From the NCBI RefSeq assembly GCF_963678635.1, contig NC_087063.1, positions 66,516,471 to 66,580,470 on the forward strand: 64,000 nucleotides of DNA, in the 5' to 3' direction. Origin of the DNA: Symsagittifera roscoffensis. Taxonomy: Eukaryota; Xenacoelomorpha; Acoela; Convolutidae. Position numbers and translations under genes: made by a program. A model generated the notes under the pieces. That model made no database searches. It saw nothing but the letters and a program-made list of their open reading frames with translations, and was not told where the DNA came from. Positions 1 through 11,387 of this stretch are shown piece after piece (positions within the stretch are counted from its first letter, which is position 1; each line of letters begins with the position of its first letter).

Positions 1-1606
1 AACCCGGGATCACTCTTTGTTAAGGACTGTTTATTGCTGCTTTTTCTACTGGAACTTCAGGATGACCAGGAAGTACGCCTGATTTTGTCAAGCCATCTCA
101 ACAATGCGAAAATTTTTCCAGAGCAAATTTCAAACTGGGAGCCCCTGGAACGAGCAGTTTTTATTTTTGATAATTGCCAACTTTTTTGTGATAGCATTTG
201 GACTCTACAAACAGTTTTCTGACCACTTGTTTTTCTAAATTCCCAAGGCAAAACTGCTCTCTCACCATCGTGTTGTTCGGACTCTCGGTCAAAGTATATC
301 TGTCGATATTTTCTTAGTCTGCTCTTTTAAGTTTTCTGATATATTTTCTTCTCTGGATTGATGTCCTGTCAGAAACCTTAACCGTCTGAACACAAAACCA
401 ATTCTATGTGATTAATCATGAACAGACAAAACCGTGTTAAGCTCAATTATTACTTCCCAGTTTTATTTTCAAACAGATACAAGCAGAATATCAGAGTCGG
501 CATTTCTTTTAAGTCGACCAAATTAATTTTTCGATATTTCCCAAAGCACAAGCACTAAAAGGTCCCTGTTTCCTCCAAATTTTCTGCGCAGCAGGCAAAA
601 TCTCGAAAAAAAACAGGCCAAAAAAAGTGATTTTAGGCTCTTTTTGGAAAGTGGTGAACAAAAAACCGCTTTTTTTTGATACGCGCTCCCCCCTCAAAAT
701 TTGTTTATATTGGCACCAAAGGCGCCTTTAGAAAATTTTTAGGGTCCGTCGCCAAATATGGATATCTCAAAGTAGTACAAAGGGGTACCCTTTAGGTTGG
801 TAGGGGGTCGAATTCTTGAATAAAGGTAGGCGTGCGCCAACTCCACCCCGCCCTCGCCACAAATCCGCCTCTGTTTCAAATCAAATAAATACGGGGGCAA
901 AAACTAAGTGGGGCAAAAACTAAAAAGACAAATATAACAGCTTCAAATTTCTTATGGTCAATTTGCAAGGCAGCAGCTGCTTCTTTGGGACCAGGAAAAG
1001 CAATTTTTTGTAGTGCTGCTTTTCTGTGCCGCTCGAATAAGCTTGAAATGATTGCTGCAACAATCGTCCGGATATTAATTTACGACAAGAACTAATACAT
1101 AACCTAAAAAATGGCTAGTTTCAAAATACGATCTCATTTGCTTTCAACCGCCTCTACTAAAGCCAGCGGTTAGTCCATCGTAAATAGGGTTGGCGAACTT
1201 GCTATTTTTTGGAGGCTAGCAGCCATTTGCCTGGCTACCTGCAACAATTTTTAGTTAACGCCATGGTTGGGTCTCAGAATCCCCAGACCTCACGGTCACT
1301 CCTCAAAACAGGGCTAGCATGTTTTTGATTTTTGAGATAAGTTTGATCCATCAAAGAAGGATCGATTTTTTTTTCTAGTTCCTAGCTCCTCATATCCTGG
1401 AAAGCAGAATGAAGGGTGTTGTATGGAATTCAGGACATTTCCAGTTAGCAAAAAGTCAATACATTTGGCAGAAAAATAGTCAGTAGACCCTTACTGATCT
1501 GAGATCGCCGTTGAAGAAGCAGCATCTTCACCGTCGGTAAAGCTTTTCTCTCGTTTCTCTCGATATGATCGCCTTCTTGATTTGTACAGCAGGCCATGTA
1601 ACGATT
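1..1606. other. AT-rich region without a recognisable gene
   Basis: No open frame here shows a domain or motif I recognise. A frame of about 62 codons at 34-222 has no splice context or recognisable similarity and is probably chance. The stretch contains poly-A/T runs and short GC-rich islands near 690-870. I see no inverted ends, LTR or RNA gene. It could include old transposon remnants too decayed to identify by eye. Confidence 0.4.
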
Positions 1607-1740
1607 GTATTTGAGCAACCGTTCTACCTTTCTTGATAGGAACTTTCTTGATTTCTTAAAAATTGTAATTCTTGTATTTGAGCAACCGTTCTACCTTTCT
1701 TGATAGGAACTTTCTTGATTTCTTAAAAATTGTAATTCTT
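1607..1740. repeat. Perfect two-copy 67-bp tandem duplication
   Basis: Positions 1607-1673 and 1674-1740 are identical head-to-tail copies, each running from gtatttgagcaacc to attgtaattctt. The copies are identical, so the duplication is recent or an assembly artefact. It lies outside any recognisable gene. Confidence 0.95.
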
Positions 1741-2238
1741 TCGATCGATGATTTTCCGATAGATCACTGTTTTATTTTTTGCCTGATTTTTTTTCCGTTC
1801 TCACGAGAGAGTACCTTTTCTTGTATTTTCATTTGATGGTAAAGTAAAAAGTTGCAAGTTTCTTTATTGCAACTTAATACTAAAGGAAACCCGCCAATTT
1901 CCTTGACCTTCATTTTTTCTTTTGGTCAGTTCACGTCCTTAGCCATCTTTTCGGATAGTTTATTCGTTTGAACTACCTTGTCAATATAATCGTTTTCTGT
2001 TCTCAATGTTTTTTTTCAAGTCAGTTTTCTTCGAAGGATTGATCCACTAGTTGTTGTGTAATCGAGAGATTTGGTTTCCGCCTTTCAGTTGCCACAAAAA
2101 TATGAACTGTTACCTATCTGTACGAAAGCTTAAAGTTGAAAAACACCAACAAGATTTTTTGATCTCACCAAACTGTGTTTCAAAGACAACATAATGATCG
2201 GGCAGCCATGGAGGCTTTTTAAAAATGCATATTATTGA

Positions 2239-2916
2239 ATGCCAATGCTTCTATTTAGAGCTAATTCTGTTTTCTATTTTGTCGACGACTTGAAAGGAGA
2301 AGAGAATTTTTATTTTAATTCCTTTTATTTTAATTTCAGCGTCAACGCGCATTGCAAAAACATACAGAAAACTGTCCAATTTCTGATAAAAAGAAGAACG
2401 AGCCACGGGATCTTAAAAATCTTGATCTGGCATGAAGTAATCAGCAACACATTCTTGAAACTGACTCACTCAACTACAATCGTCATCTTACCAGTTTGAA
2501 AGAGAAATGATTCAGTTTTTCTCTAAAATCAGAGATATTGTATACTGTGAACGTAAATGTGGCCCAGAGGTTGTCGAAACCCTCGAAGAAAATTTAAGAG
2601 AGCACAAGTTAAATCATATGTACTATCTCAAGGAAAACAGCCAGACCAAACTAATACTTTGACTCATCCACCCTCCACATATGTTGCAGGTGAAGACATT
2701 CTTCACCATCACTCAAAAGAACTGCAAGAACAAAAATCAAAGCAAAAATTAGAAACAACAAGCATCTTAAATCAGAGAAACGGAAAAGCCATCACAAAGC
2801 CAAAAAAAAAAGTATTTCCAATTATTAGTCCAGGGTTTTACTTGCTCTCTCTGAGTTGGTCTCTTTGTGACCTTTCCCAGCTTGGAGATATGAACCTCAG
2901 GGGGTTGAGAAATTAG
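2239..2916 (+). pseudogene. Coding-like segment of unknown nature (weak)
   Basis: Two open stretches follow each other: 86 codons at 2239-2499 and 119 codons at 2557-2916. A pyrimidine-rich acceptor-like sequence (tttaatttcag) ends near 2340. Just after it, one frame contains a His-x4-Cys pattern (HTENC) like the end of a zinc finger, followed by charged residues. Another frame near 2560-2640 gives a Cys-x3-Cys followed by an acidic/basic helical stretch. The frames change repeatedly, so if this was coding it is broken. I do not recognise the product; chance open frames are a fair alternative. Confidence 0.2.
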
Positions 2917-3406
2917 ACGATAAGCAAATTAGACTGAGGCACTTGAAAGGAAATAAGACGTTTTTGCGAAACTGCAATTGTGAGAAATTAGACGAAAGTC
3001 AGAGAGATTAAAATTGTTTGTAGACAGATTGCGAGTGGAAAATAAAATTGTTTGCTGACAACAGTTAAACTTCGGTGGCCAAAAATTTTACATGCAAATT
3101 ATACTTAATTTATTCAAATTAAAACTATCCTCTAATATTCGGATTTGACATTTTATTTTCATTTAAATTAATTGTTTTGATAGGTATTGTCATTTTATGT
3201 TCTTTTTGTATTTGTGAAACTTGAAAAAATTTTGTTATGGTCCTTTCCCTTTCATATCACTGACGTCTAAAATGCCACATCTGTAAAATGAAAAATATTC
3301 GTTTAGTTTCGTTTTGTAGCATCCGTCTGACTTGCTTATCTTCTTTTTTCGTAAGCCCCGAAACTCAAGGATAGCGAATACAAAACACCCCCCCCCCCCC
3401 CCCATT
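2917..3406. other. Intergenic; contains a C16 homopolymer
   Basis: No coding signal. A run of sixteen C residues at 3388-3403 ends only a few bases before the candidate target duplication of the foldback-like element that follows. Homopolymers of this length are prone to assembly and sequencing error. Confidence 0.7.
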
Positions 3407-3421
3407 CCAAATATCGAAAGC

Positions 3422-3460
3422 TATCCCGCACCGGAGTTCCATGGATAATCATCAATTATA
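3422..3460 (+). repeat. Left terminal inverted repeat of the foldback-like element
   Basis: 39-bp arm beginning tatcccgcaccgg. It is the inverted partner of 9632-9670 with four mismatches. Confidence 0.7.
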
Positions 3461-4676
3461 CTGAGTTTTCGTGGTCTGTCTCAATAAATTTTGAAAATAA
3501 TCGATTGTCATTGATTAAAAATAAATTATAATGATACTATTTTTCTAATCAATAAAATCCGAAAATAATCGATTAAAATTGACTATAATCGAGTGTTTTT
3601 GAAAGAGTATGAAACCAATTTTCGTTGCAAAATAATCCATTTTTAATCGATTATAATCAATTATAATTGCTCATTTCTTAGATTAACTTTCAGACCAAAG
3701 GTTACCAAATTTAGTAACCTAATTCGGAAAAGTTCTCTTTAATTTTTTTACAATTATTCTTTCACATTTTTCAACTTCAAATGTTCGATTTTTTTTAAAT
3801 TGTGCGACCTCAAAAATAACCATTCTAAAGGAAAAAGGAGAGAAGAGCCCCATACATGACAAAACATGACTAATTATATTTGTAGTTTTATATTTTACCC
3901 TGGAACGTTTATCACGCTGGAACGAAAGGACCCTGGATTCGTGACTGACCTAATTTATCCTTCTAGTTTATCGGCGATTGACTTTCTCGGAAAATATTAG
4001 TTGAATTTTTTGGTCGGGGATGGGAGCTATTATGGTAAATGAATTTCGCAAACAAAGAAGACTTGTTTAAATCATATGATTTGAATACTTCTTTACAGGG
4101 GGCCTGAATTATGCGACCTATAAAATTTTCAAAGATTCATTTTTGTTTGTTAAACCCAGTTACCAATTTTTCTACCCTTCCCGATCAAGATGTTTTCAGC
4201 TGAATACTAAATCGAAGAGCAGAACTTTTTGCGACGTGAGGAAGTTTGTGAAACCTATATTTCCGCTAGATTCCGGGGTTTCAAATTTTTTAAGATGTAA
4301 AAAAATTTTTCAATAATTTTTGGCCTGTTTCAAATCAAACCGGGAGAGCTTACCCGTTTTTAGGGAGTAACATTAAGGGGGACGCGTAACGGCATGCTTG
4401 GTTTCCTTCCCCCAGCCCCCCACGATTGCAACTTAGCTCTTGAATTTTGTTCCTAAATTCTGTTTTATGATTATTATGATTACTGTTATGATTTTTTTTA
4501 TGATTATGGTTATTATTATTGTTATTTTCGTTATTATTGTATAAGCTTGGTTTGCGCCCGCATCCCATCACGAGAAGCAAATAAAATTTTCTATTTCAAA
4601 ATTTCCAGATACTACGAACACTTTTTCTGATCCTTATTCGTCGTTAATATTAAATAAATAAGTAAATTAACAGGTG

Positions 4677-4860
4677 ACCTAAGTGGGAATGGAGTAGGAC
4701 AGGTCGTGAGAACAGTGGGCGTGGGGTAAGAGAGGCAGTGATCTCAGTGGGTGTTGGATGAAAGAGGGAGTTACCTCAGTGGGTGTTGGTGAAAGAGGAA
4801 TGACTACAATGGGCGTTGGGTGAAAGATGGAGTGACATCAGAGGGCGTCGTGTACGTCAT
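4677..4860 (+). repeat. ~32-bp repeat array, copy 1
   Basis: Degenerate tandem repeats around the words cagtgggcgt / gggtaagagaggca / gtgacctcagtggg. The same array recurs at 6031-6245 and 7544-7755 and, inverted, at 8975-9185. Confidence 0.75.
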
Positions 4861-5135
4861 CCCGTGTAGTGTTTTACTAAGTTTATAAAATTTTGTTTGC
4901 AGATATCGGTTGACTTTCACATCACATTACAAAAAAAAATAAAAGGAGCAAGGAAACAAAATCAGGAGAAAAAGTCGAATTAAAAGTAAATTTGAAGGGG
5001 AGCTTGCATAACTTCATTTAGGAAAATGGAAAACATTAATCGTCACTTTATTTTCGAATTTCTTCAGGAAAACATCTTCAATCGAGTTGGAATCAGATAT
5101 TACACGAGTTCAATTTAGTCAAATCAAAATTTCGA

Positions 5136-5165
5136 CATCATCATCATCATCATCATCATCATCAT
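5136..5165 (+). repeat. (CAT)10 microsatellite
   Basis: Ten uninterrupted CAT triplets in the single-copy part of the first composite unit. The second and third units have only short, broken remnants near 6505-6530 and 7998-8018, so the expansion is specific to unit 1. Confidence 0.95.
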
Positions 5166-5559
5166 TCTCAGAGGTGTTAAGGTAAATTTCATTTAATGGG
5201 TAATAGCAAGCATAACTTTTTAAATTAAATCTCTGCTTTCAAAAAACTAAATTTTGATTGTTTTGTTCCGGTGCACGGAGATAATGACGGAATTTTTGTG
5301 CACTTATGTTGTTTTTGGTTTGTTTGAAAAATCCTAATTGGTAAATGTACACAAGTTTCCAACAACATTTTTTTGAACCAACCTTAAAGTGGAGCCGTAA
5401 AATTCAGGGCTTCGACATGATATACGAGTAGCTTTTTTCATAGGTACTTATACCAATTCGATTCAACGACATTAGAAACAGAACTTTGTCTGTGCTAAAT
5501 GTTGTTGTAGACTATAAAACGCATGGTTTAAACATAACTTAAAAACGATCATGGCGTAA

Positions 5560-5979
5560 ATCTATGCCACTGTGTGTGAGCACCTATGTGCGTCATTAAG
5601 GGTGCCCCCACGGGTAACTGTATCGGTGCTCTACGTAAGTATGGGTGCCCCCATATGTGTCTCTCTGTGTGCCTCTTTGTGTCTGTAGGGGTGCCCCCAC
5701 GTGTGGCTGTATGGGTGCACCCACGTTTGTCTCTATGATACCCCACGTGTGTGTTTATCGGTGCCTCACGTGTGTCTCTGGGTGCCTCCACGTGTGTCTG
5801 TGTATAAACCCCCATGTGTGTTTGTATGGGTGCCCCCACGAGTGTGTTTATGGTTGCCCGCAGGTGTTTCTCTATGGACGCCCCCACGTTTAGCTGTATG
5901 GGTGCCCACACGTGTGTCTGTATACGTGCCCAAGTGTGTTTGTAAGAGTGCCCTCATGTGTCTGTGTATATGTGCCCCC
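5560..5979 (+). repeat. 24-bp minisatellite, array 1
   Basis: Degenerate repeats of the type gtgtgtctgtatgggtgcccccac. This is the most diverged of the three arrays. The period is a multiple of three, so open frames run through it on both strands (for example 5549-5911 on the minus strand). I regard these as by-products of the repeat. Confidence 0.8.
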
Positions 5980-6030
5980 TCTGATCGTTATTCGTTGTTA
6001 TAACAAAATAATTAAGTAAAGTAACAACTG

Positions 6031-6245
6031 ACCTAAGTGGGAGTCGAGTAGTGCAGGGAGTCGAGAACAGTGGGCGTGGGGTAAGAGAGGCTGTGACCTC
6101 AGTAGGTCTCGGGCATGAGAGGCCTTGAGCTCAGTGGGAGTCGGGTAAGAGAGGCACTGACCTCATTGGGTGTTGGTGAAAGAGGAATGACCACAGTGGG
6201 CGTTGGGTTAAAGATGGAGTGACCTCAGTGGGCGTCGGGTACGTC
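6031..6245 (+). repeat. ~32-bp repeat array, copy 2
   Basis: Six or so degenerate repeats with the core cagtgggcgtcgggtaagag, opening the second composite unit. Confidence 0.75.
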
Positions 6246-6924
6246 ATCCAGTTTAGTGTTTTACTAAAAATATTTAGTTTCATTTGCAGTTGAAGTTCAC
6301 ATATCATTTAAAAAAGAAAAGGAGCCAAAAAAACAATATCAGGAGAAAAAGTCGAGTTAAAAGTACACCTGAAGGTAAGCATGCTAAGTTTCATTTAGAA
6401 GTATGGAAAAAGATATCGTCACTATATTTCACATTTTTTTCAGGAAAAGGTAAACAATCGAGTTGGAAGCAGATGTTACACGAGTTGAAAGTAACTTTTT
6501 GTCATCATGACTATAATCATCATTCTCAGAGTTGTTAATGTAGGTTTCCGTTAATGTGTAGTAGCAAGCGTAATTTAGTAAATTACAACTCTGATTGCAA
6601 TCGGACTGTATTTTGATTGTTTTATTCCGACGCACGGAGAAAGTGACGGAAATTTTGTGCTGTATGTTATTTTTGGTCCGCTTGGAAAATTCCTTTTTGG
6701 TAAATGTACGCAAGTTTCCAACAAAAATCTTTTTGAATCAACCTCAAATTGGAGCCGTAACATTCAGGGCTGCGACATGATATACCAGTAGCCTTTTTCA
6801 TACGCACATATACCGATTCGATTCGAAAACCGACATTAGAAACATGTTTCAGTCTGTGCCAAATGTTGTTGTAGACAATAAACTGCTTGGTTTAAAAATA
6901 ACTCAAAAATGATCATAGTGTACG

Positions 6925-7490
6925 TCTATGCGACTGTGTGTGATCACCTAAGTATGTGTGTAAGGGGACACCACGTATGTCTGTATGGGTGCTCCACAAG
7001 TGTCTGTATGGGTGCCCCTACGTATGTCTGTATGTGTTCCCCTTCGTGTGTCTGTATGTGTGCCCCCACATGTTTCTGTTTGTGTGCCTCTAGGTGTGTC
7101 TGTATGTGTGCCTCTATGTGCGTCTTTATGCGTGCCCCTACGTGTGACTGTATGTAGCCCCCTATGTGTGGCACTATGTGTGTCTGTATGTGTGCCCCCA
7201 TGTGTGTCTGTATGTGTGCCTCTATGTGTGTCTGTAGGGTTGCACCCACGTGTGTCTGTATACGTGCCCCAAAAGTGTTTGTTTGGGTGCCCCTATGTTT
7301 GTCTGTATGTTTGCCTCTATGTGTGTCCCTTTGTGTGTCTATGTGTGCCACTATGTGTGTCTGTATGTATGCCTCAATGTGTGTCTTTAGGGGTGACCCA
7401 CGTTTGGCTAAATGGGTGCCCCCACGTGTGTCTGTATACGTGCCCCAAGTGTGTTTGTGTGGGTGCCCTCATGTGTGTGTATATGTGCTC
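6925..7490 (+). repeat. 24-bp minisatellite, array 2
   Basis: About 23 tandem copies of gtgtgtctgtatgtgtgcccccat-like units. Stop-free frames run through it on both strands: 6985-7497 on the plus strand (Cys/Val-rich octapeptide repeat) and 6944-7351 on the minus strand (His/Thr-rich octapeptide repeat). Confidence 0.9.
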
Positions 7491-7543
7491 TCTCTGATCG
7501 TTGTTCGTTGTTATTACAAAATAATTAAGTAAAGTAACAACTG

Positions 7544-7755
7544 ACCTAAGTGGGAGTCGAGTAGTGCAGGTCGTGAGAACAGTGGGCGTGGGTAAGAGAG
7601 GCAGTGACCTCAGTAGGGCTCGGGCATGAGAGGCATTGAGTTCAGTGGGCGTCGGGTAAGAGAGGCACTGACCTCAGTGGGTGTTGGTGAAAGAGGAATG
7701 ACCACAGTGGGCGTTGGGAGAAAAATGGAGTGAATTCAGTGGCGTCGGGTACGTC
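7544..7755 (+). repeat. ~32-bp repeat array, copy 3
   Basis: The same degenerate repeats as in copies 1 and 2, opening the third composite unit. Confidence 0.75.
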
Positions 7756-8407
7756 ATCCAGTATAGTGTTTTACTTAATTTGTATAGTTTCATTTGCAGA
7801 TATCAGTTGAAGTTCACATATCACTATAAAAAAGAAAAGGAGCAAGGAAACAATAACAGGAAAAAAAGTCGAGTTAATAGTACACCTGAAGAATGGAAAA
7901 AATATATCGTCATTAAATTTCACCTTTTTTTCCAAAAAAAGACCGACAATTGAATTGGAACCAGATATTACACGAGTTGAAAGTAACATTTTGCCACCAT
8001 TATTATCATCATCATTCTCATGTAGGTTTCCTTTAAAGTGTAGTAGCAAGAGTAAATTAGTAAATTACAGCTGTGTTTGCAATCGGACTGTATTTTGATT
8101 GTTTTGTTCCGACGCACGGAGAAAATGACGAAACTTTTGTGCTCGCATGTTATTTTTGGTCCGTTTGAAAAATTCCTGGTTGATAAATGTACACAAGTTT
8201 CCGACAAAAATTTTTTGGAATCAACCTCAAATTGGAGCCGTAACATTCAGGTCTTCGACATGATATACCAGTAGCCTTTTTCATACGCACACATACCGCT
8301 TCGATTCGAAAACCGACATTAGAAACATGTTTCAGTCTGTGCCAAAAGTTGTTGTAGACAATAAACTGCATGGTATAAACATAACTCAAAGATGATCATG
8401 GTGTAGG

Positions 8408-8938
8408 TCTATGCGACTGTATGTGAGCACCTAAGTGTGTCTGTAAGGGGACACCACGTGTGTCTGTATGGGTGCTCCACAAGTGTCTGTATGGGTGCCC
8501 CTTCGTTTGTCTGTATGTGTGCCCCCACATGTTTTCGTTTGTGTCTCTACGTGTGTCTGTATGTGTGCCTCTATGTGCGTCTGTATGCGTGCCCCTATGT
8601 GTGTCTGTATGTGTTCCCCTATGTGTGTCACTATGTGTGCCTGTATGTGTGCCCCCATGTGTGTCTGTATGTGTGCCTCTATGTGTGTCTGAATGGGTGC
8701 CCCCACGTTTGACTCTATGAATGCCCCCACGTGTGTGTTTGTGGGTGCTCCACATGTGTCTCTATGGGTGCCGCCACGTGTGTCTGTATATAAGCCCCCA
8801 TGTGTGTTTGTATGGGTGCCCCCACTTGTGTGTGTATATGTGCCCCCTCATTTATCTCTATGTGCGCCCCTATGTGTGTCTGTAATTGTGTGTATGTGTG
8901 CCCTAATGTGTGTCGGAATATAAGCCCCTACGTGTGTC
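8408..8938 (+). repeat. 24-bp minisatellite, array 3
   Basis: About 22 copies of the same 24-bp unit, with variants alternating between tgcccccat and tgcctctat. It ends the third composite unit. Confidence 0.9.
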
Positions 8939-8974
8939 TGTTTTTCCTTTTTCCTGATCATCTTCATGATTTGT

Positions 8975-9185
8975 AGATTGGACACGAGTTGCCCTCGATG
9001 GCTCTCCTACTCGATTACCGCTGAGATCACTGGTTCTCCTACCCGATGCCCGCGGAGTTCACTGGTTCTCCTACTCAATGCCCGCTGAGGTCACTGGTTC
9101 TCCTACCCGATGCCCGCTGAGGCCACTGGTACTCCTACCCCATGCCCGCCGAGGTCACTGGTTCTCCTACCCGATGACCGCTCAT
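8975..9185 (-). repeat. ~32-bp repeat array in inverted orientation
   Basis: About six repeats of the type gaggtcactggttctcctacc-cgatgcccgct. The reverse complement (cagcgggcatcgggtaggag) matches the forward arrays at 4677, 6031 and 7544 (cagtgggcgtcgggtaagag). This makes the element internally inverted as well as having inverted ends. A folded single strand could pair this array with any of the three forward ones. Confidence 0.8.
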
Positions 9186-9631
9186 GACGTACAGAAGAGC
9201 CATGAGAGAAGTAGTTAATGGCAGAAGTATTCATTGGGGGCAATCTTCAATGGGAGAAAATGAAATGAAGATTAATTTTTAAACATCTAAAGGGTGCTTC
9301 TAGTTTTATTCATGTCGTTTTAGATATGCACGATTTAGGAAAATTTGGTGACTTTACATCTTTAAACTTGCTTTTTTTCTTCCGGTTTTAATTAGAACTG
9401 AAAATAGACTAGCCTAATTAGCGAAATTAACTGGATAATGTTGGAACTTCTTGGCAAAATAATCGATTATATTGGAGACAAAAATGGATTATAATAGGTT
9501 AAAATGGATTATCATGGATTTTTTTTTCAAAATTAATTGATCTTAATAACCACATAAATGATTACGAGCTGGTCTAAACTTGCAACAATAATGTTTAATA
9601 AAGGCAACATTTTTTGACAACAATTTTCCAT

Positions 9632-9670
9632 TATAATCGATTATTATCCATGGAACTCCGGTGTGGGATG
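9632..9670 (-). repeat. Right terminal inverted repeat of the foldback-like element
   Basis: 39-bp arm ending ccggtgtgggatg, the reverse complement of the left arm apart from four positions. The candidate 7-bp target duplicate follows at 9678-9684. Confidence 0.7.
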
Positions 9671-9684
9671 AGTGTCACCAAATA

Positions 9685-10275
9685 CTAAATATGACAGTTC
9701 GCAAATTGGTTTCAATCAGCCCCAATCTATACTTTTCAACCACGATAGAAGCATTATTCTACTCTTGAGGACTTTATAGAATTCCGCAGATTCTTATATC
9801 TGAAGCCTGAGCTAAATTTGAAGATGCAAAAGGGGAAAACGACTGTCTGATGCGTAGAAAAGGGTTTGCGAAAATCAGAAAAAAATTTAAAGCGTGACAT
9901 TTCAGAAACAATAATGAAATTTTGTCGATGACATTGAAACAAAACAAGTGAACAAACAAGGTACATCGGAAAAAGATAAGTAGCCTCTAAAGTTTTTTGA
10001 AAACCAAATAGAAACCCTGAATTTTTCGTTAGATCAACATCAATGAAGTTGCATATCATTAATGAAATTTAAAGTTTTTGTTTTTTCTAGATCTTTTCTA
10101 AGTTTACTTTCACAGAGTTACAAGTTTCAAACTAACAAAAATGATCTGCAAAAAAATCTACAAAAAACCATAAAATTTATCTTAAAGTTTTTCTAAAACA
10201 GTTTTCTCTGAAATTTATCTTGTTTTGATAATTTAATGTAGCTTTGGAGAATCTTGAATGAATGTTTGCTCATTA
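9685..10275. other. AT-rich spacer without a recognisable gene
   Basis: A minus-strand open frame of about 100 codons covers 9754-10059, but its composition is Phe/Ser-rich and AT-driven and shows no motif. I see no repeat or RNA gene. Confidence 0.4.
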
Positions 10276-10472
10276 GCATCTACTTAACGTTAGCCCCCTT
10301 TTAAGAAAGGGGTACGTTTCTTTAGCAGACTAAAAATAACGCATTTTCGACCAATCAGATTGCAGAAAAATTAGAATTCTTAATACAAAGCTCTAGCGCT
10401 AATTGCTGCTGTGAAAAGGGCTGGCAATTCTTAAGTAGATACCAAAGGGAGGGTGAGTGTTAAGTAGATCCG
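10276..10472. mobile_element. MITE-like element (~197 bp)
   Basis: The left end reads gcatctacttaacgttagcc followed by ccc. The reverse complement of the right end reads ggatctacttaacactcacc followed by ctccc. The shared core is ATCTACTTAAC. The short AT-rich interior has no coding capacity, as expected for a miniature inverted-repeat element. No target duplication is evident. Confidence 0.5.
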
Positions 10473-10489
10473 CTCCTTATTTTGCTTTG

Positions 10490-10815
10490 AAGTTTTTTCG
10501 AAAAAAATAACTTTTCTTTGATATCTTTAAAGATCTTGAAGAATCTTCAATAAATCTAGAAGAATCTTGAAGATCTTTTCAAGATTGCACGAAAAATCAA
10601 ATTCCTCTGTTGAGCTGCCGGAGCGTTCGTAGATGTTTCTGAGTTCCTATTCATGTAGTTTGGACGCTTAGGTAATTTGGAAAAAGCTGGAATTATTTGA
10701 ACTTTTCTTTGCAATCTTTGACAAATCATCAAGAATCTTCAAGATCTTGGCTACAATTTGAAGATGAGTGGATCTGGGAGGAGAAAGAATCTTTCAATCT
10801 GTTTTGAAGGATCTT
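10490..10815. repeat. Cluster of GAATCTTC / AAGATCTT palindromic words
   Basis: Within about 320 bp the words gaatctt, aagatctt and gaatcttc recur roughly a dozen times in both orientations, for example near 10540-10590 and 10735-10755. GAATCTTC fits the heat-shock-element half-site pair GAAnnTTC, but no promoter or gene is adjacent. A degenerate simple repeat is the plainer reading. Confidence 0.45.
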
Positions 10816-11387
10816 GACCAATCTCTGACTTTTCCAACTCCGGGTTTTTGCTTCCTGATTATAAAAACTAATGAAATGACAGACAAATGACAAAAAGTCA
10901 TTCAAAAAAGCACGGATGAGTTCTTTCTGCTGTTCATAACCTCTTCAAGCTTGAACTTATCATAACACACTGTCCATTACATGACTACTCAGTAACATAA
11001 TCTAGTCACGTGAGCAACCAGTCGAAATATGTTGTCTGCACAAATGCTCCATGTTCAAATTTTTATCAATGGACGTCAAAAACATATGTTCAGAGCTCAG
11101 CAAATTCTTCTGCAATACTCAGAACATTGATTTGATCATTACTGATTACATCAACGTCCTGGACACTAACTGGAAAAAAAGTCATCTGAAAACCAGTACA
11201 AAAATAACATGCTAAAAATTTTGAGTGAGTCGAAGATAATAAAGTTTGCATCTAAACAAATCATACGCACTTAAATTTACACGTCACTTCAAACAGCACT
11301 GAGTTTCTGACTAAAAGCCTTCTGCAGACTATTTGCCACTGGAATCCAACATGACCATTGCGAGATCAAATTGTGCACCATGGAACC
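10816..11387. other. Spacer upstream of the large LTR element; no gene seen
   Basis: No open frame with recognisable motifs and no RNA gene. The sequence immediately left of the LTR (...ccatggaacc) has no 4-6-bp match to the sequence right of the far LTR (actcacctag). No target duplication can therefore be shown for this insertion. Confidence 0.4.

Larger units (their letters stand above)
4625..8938 (+). repeat. Three tandem ~1.4-kb composite units
   Basis: Units begin near 4625, 5980 and 7491, at the words ctgatc..tattcgt / ctgatcgttattcgt / ctgatcgttgttcgt. The landmark acctaagtgg falls at 4677, 6031 and 7544, so unit lengths are about 1.35, 1.51 and 1.45 kb. Each unit has the same order: a ~200-bp array of ~32-bp repeats, a ~700-bp single-copy segment, then a 24-bp minisatellite. 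Units 2 and 3 resemble each other more than unit 1, suggesting stepwise expansion. Confidence 0.85.
3407..9684. mobile_element. Foldback-like DNA element with inverted ends and internal arrays
   Basis: The 39 bp at 3422-3460 and 9632-9670 are inverted copies (35/39 matches, sharing the core CACCGGAGTTCCATGGATAA). The 7-bp word ccaaata lies outside both ends in direct orientation (3407-3413 and 9678-9684), a plausible target-site duplication. Just inside each end the DNA is dense in AATCGATTATAAT-type words (3490-3670 and 9455-9645). The interior holds three tandem units of about 1.4 kb and a short-period repeat array that recurs in reverse orientation near the right end. Inverted ends built around tandem repeats are the hallmark of Foldback elements. 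No transposase is visible, so it would be non-autonomous. Superfamily is unassigned; 7-8-bp target duplications occur in hAT-like elements. Confidence 0.55.

Noticed and set aside
6944-7497. Open frames up to 170 codons on both strands across the 24-bp minisatellites
   Set aside because: They follow automatically from a stop-free repeat with a period divisible by three. No start context, signal or splice evidence supports a protein.
5560-8938. CRISPR-like direct repeats
   Set aside because: The arrays have no unique spacers, show degenerate repeat-on-repeat structure and lie in a eukaryotic genome without cas genes.
11378-11387. Target-site duplication for the 26-kb element
   Set aside because: The bases left of the 5' LTR and right of the 3' LTR share no 4-6-bp direct repeat, so none can be claimed.
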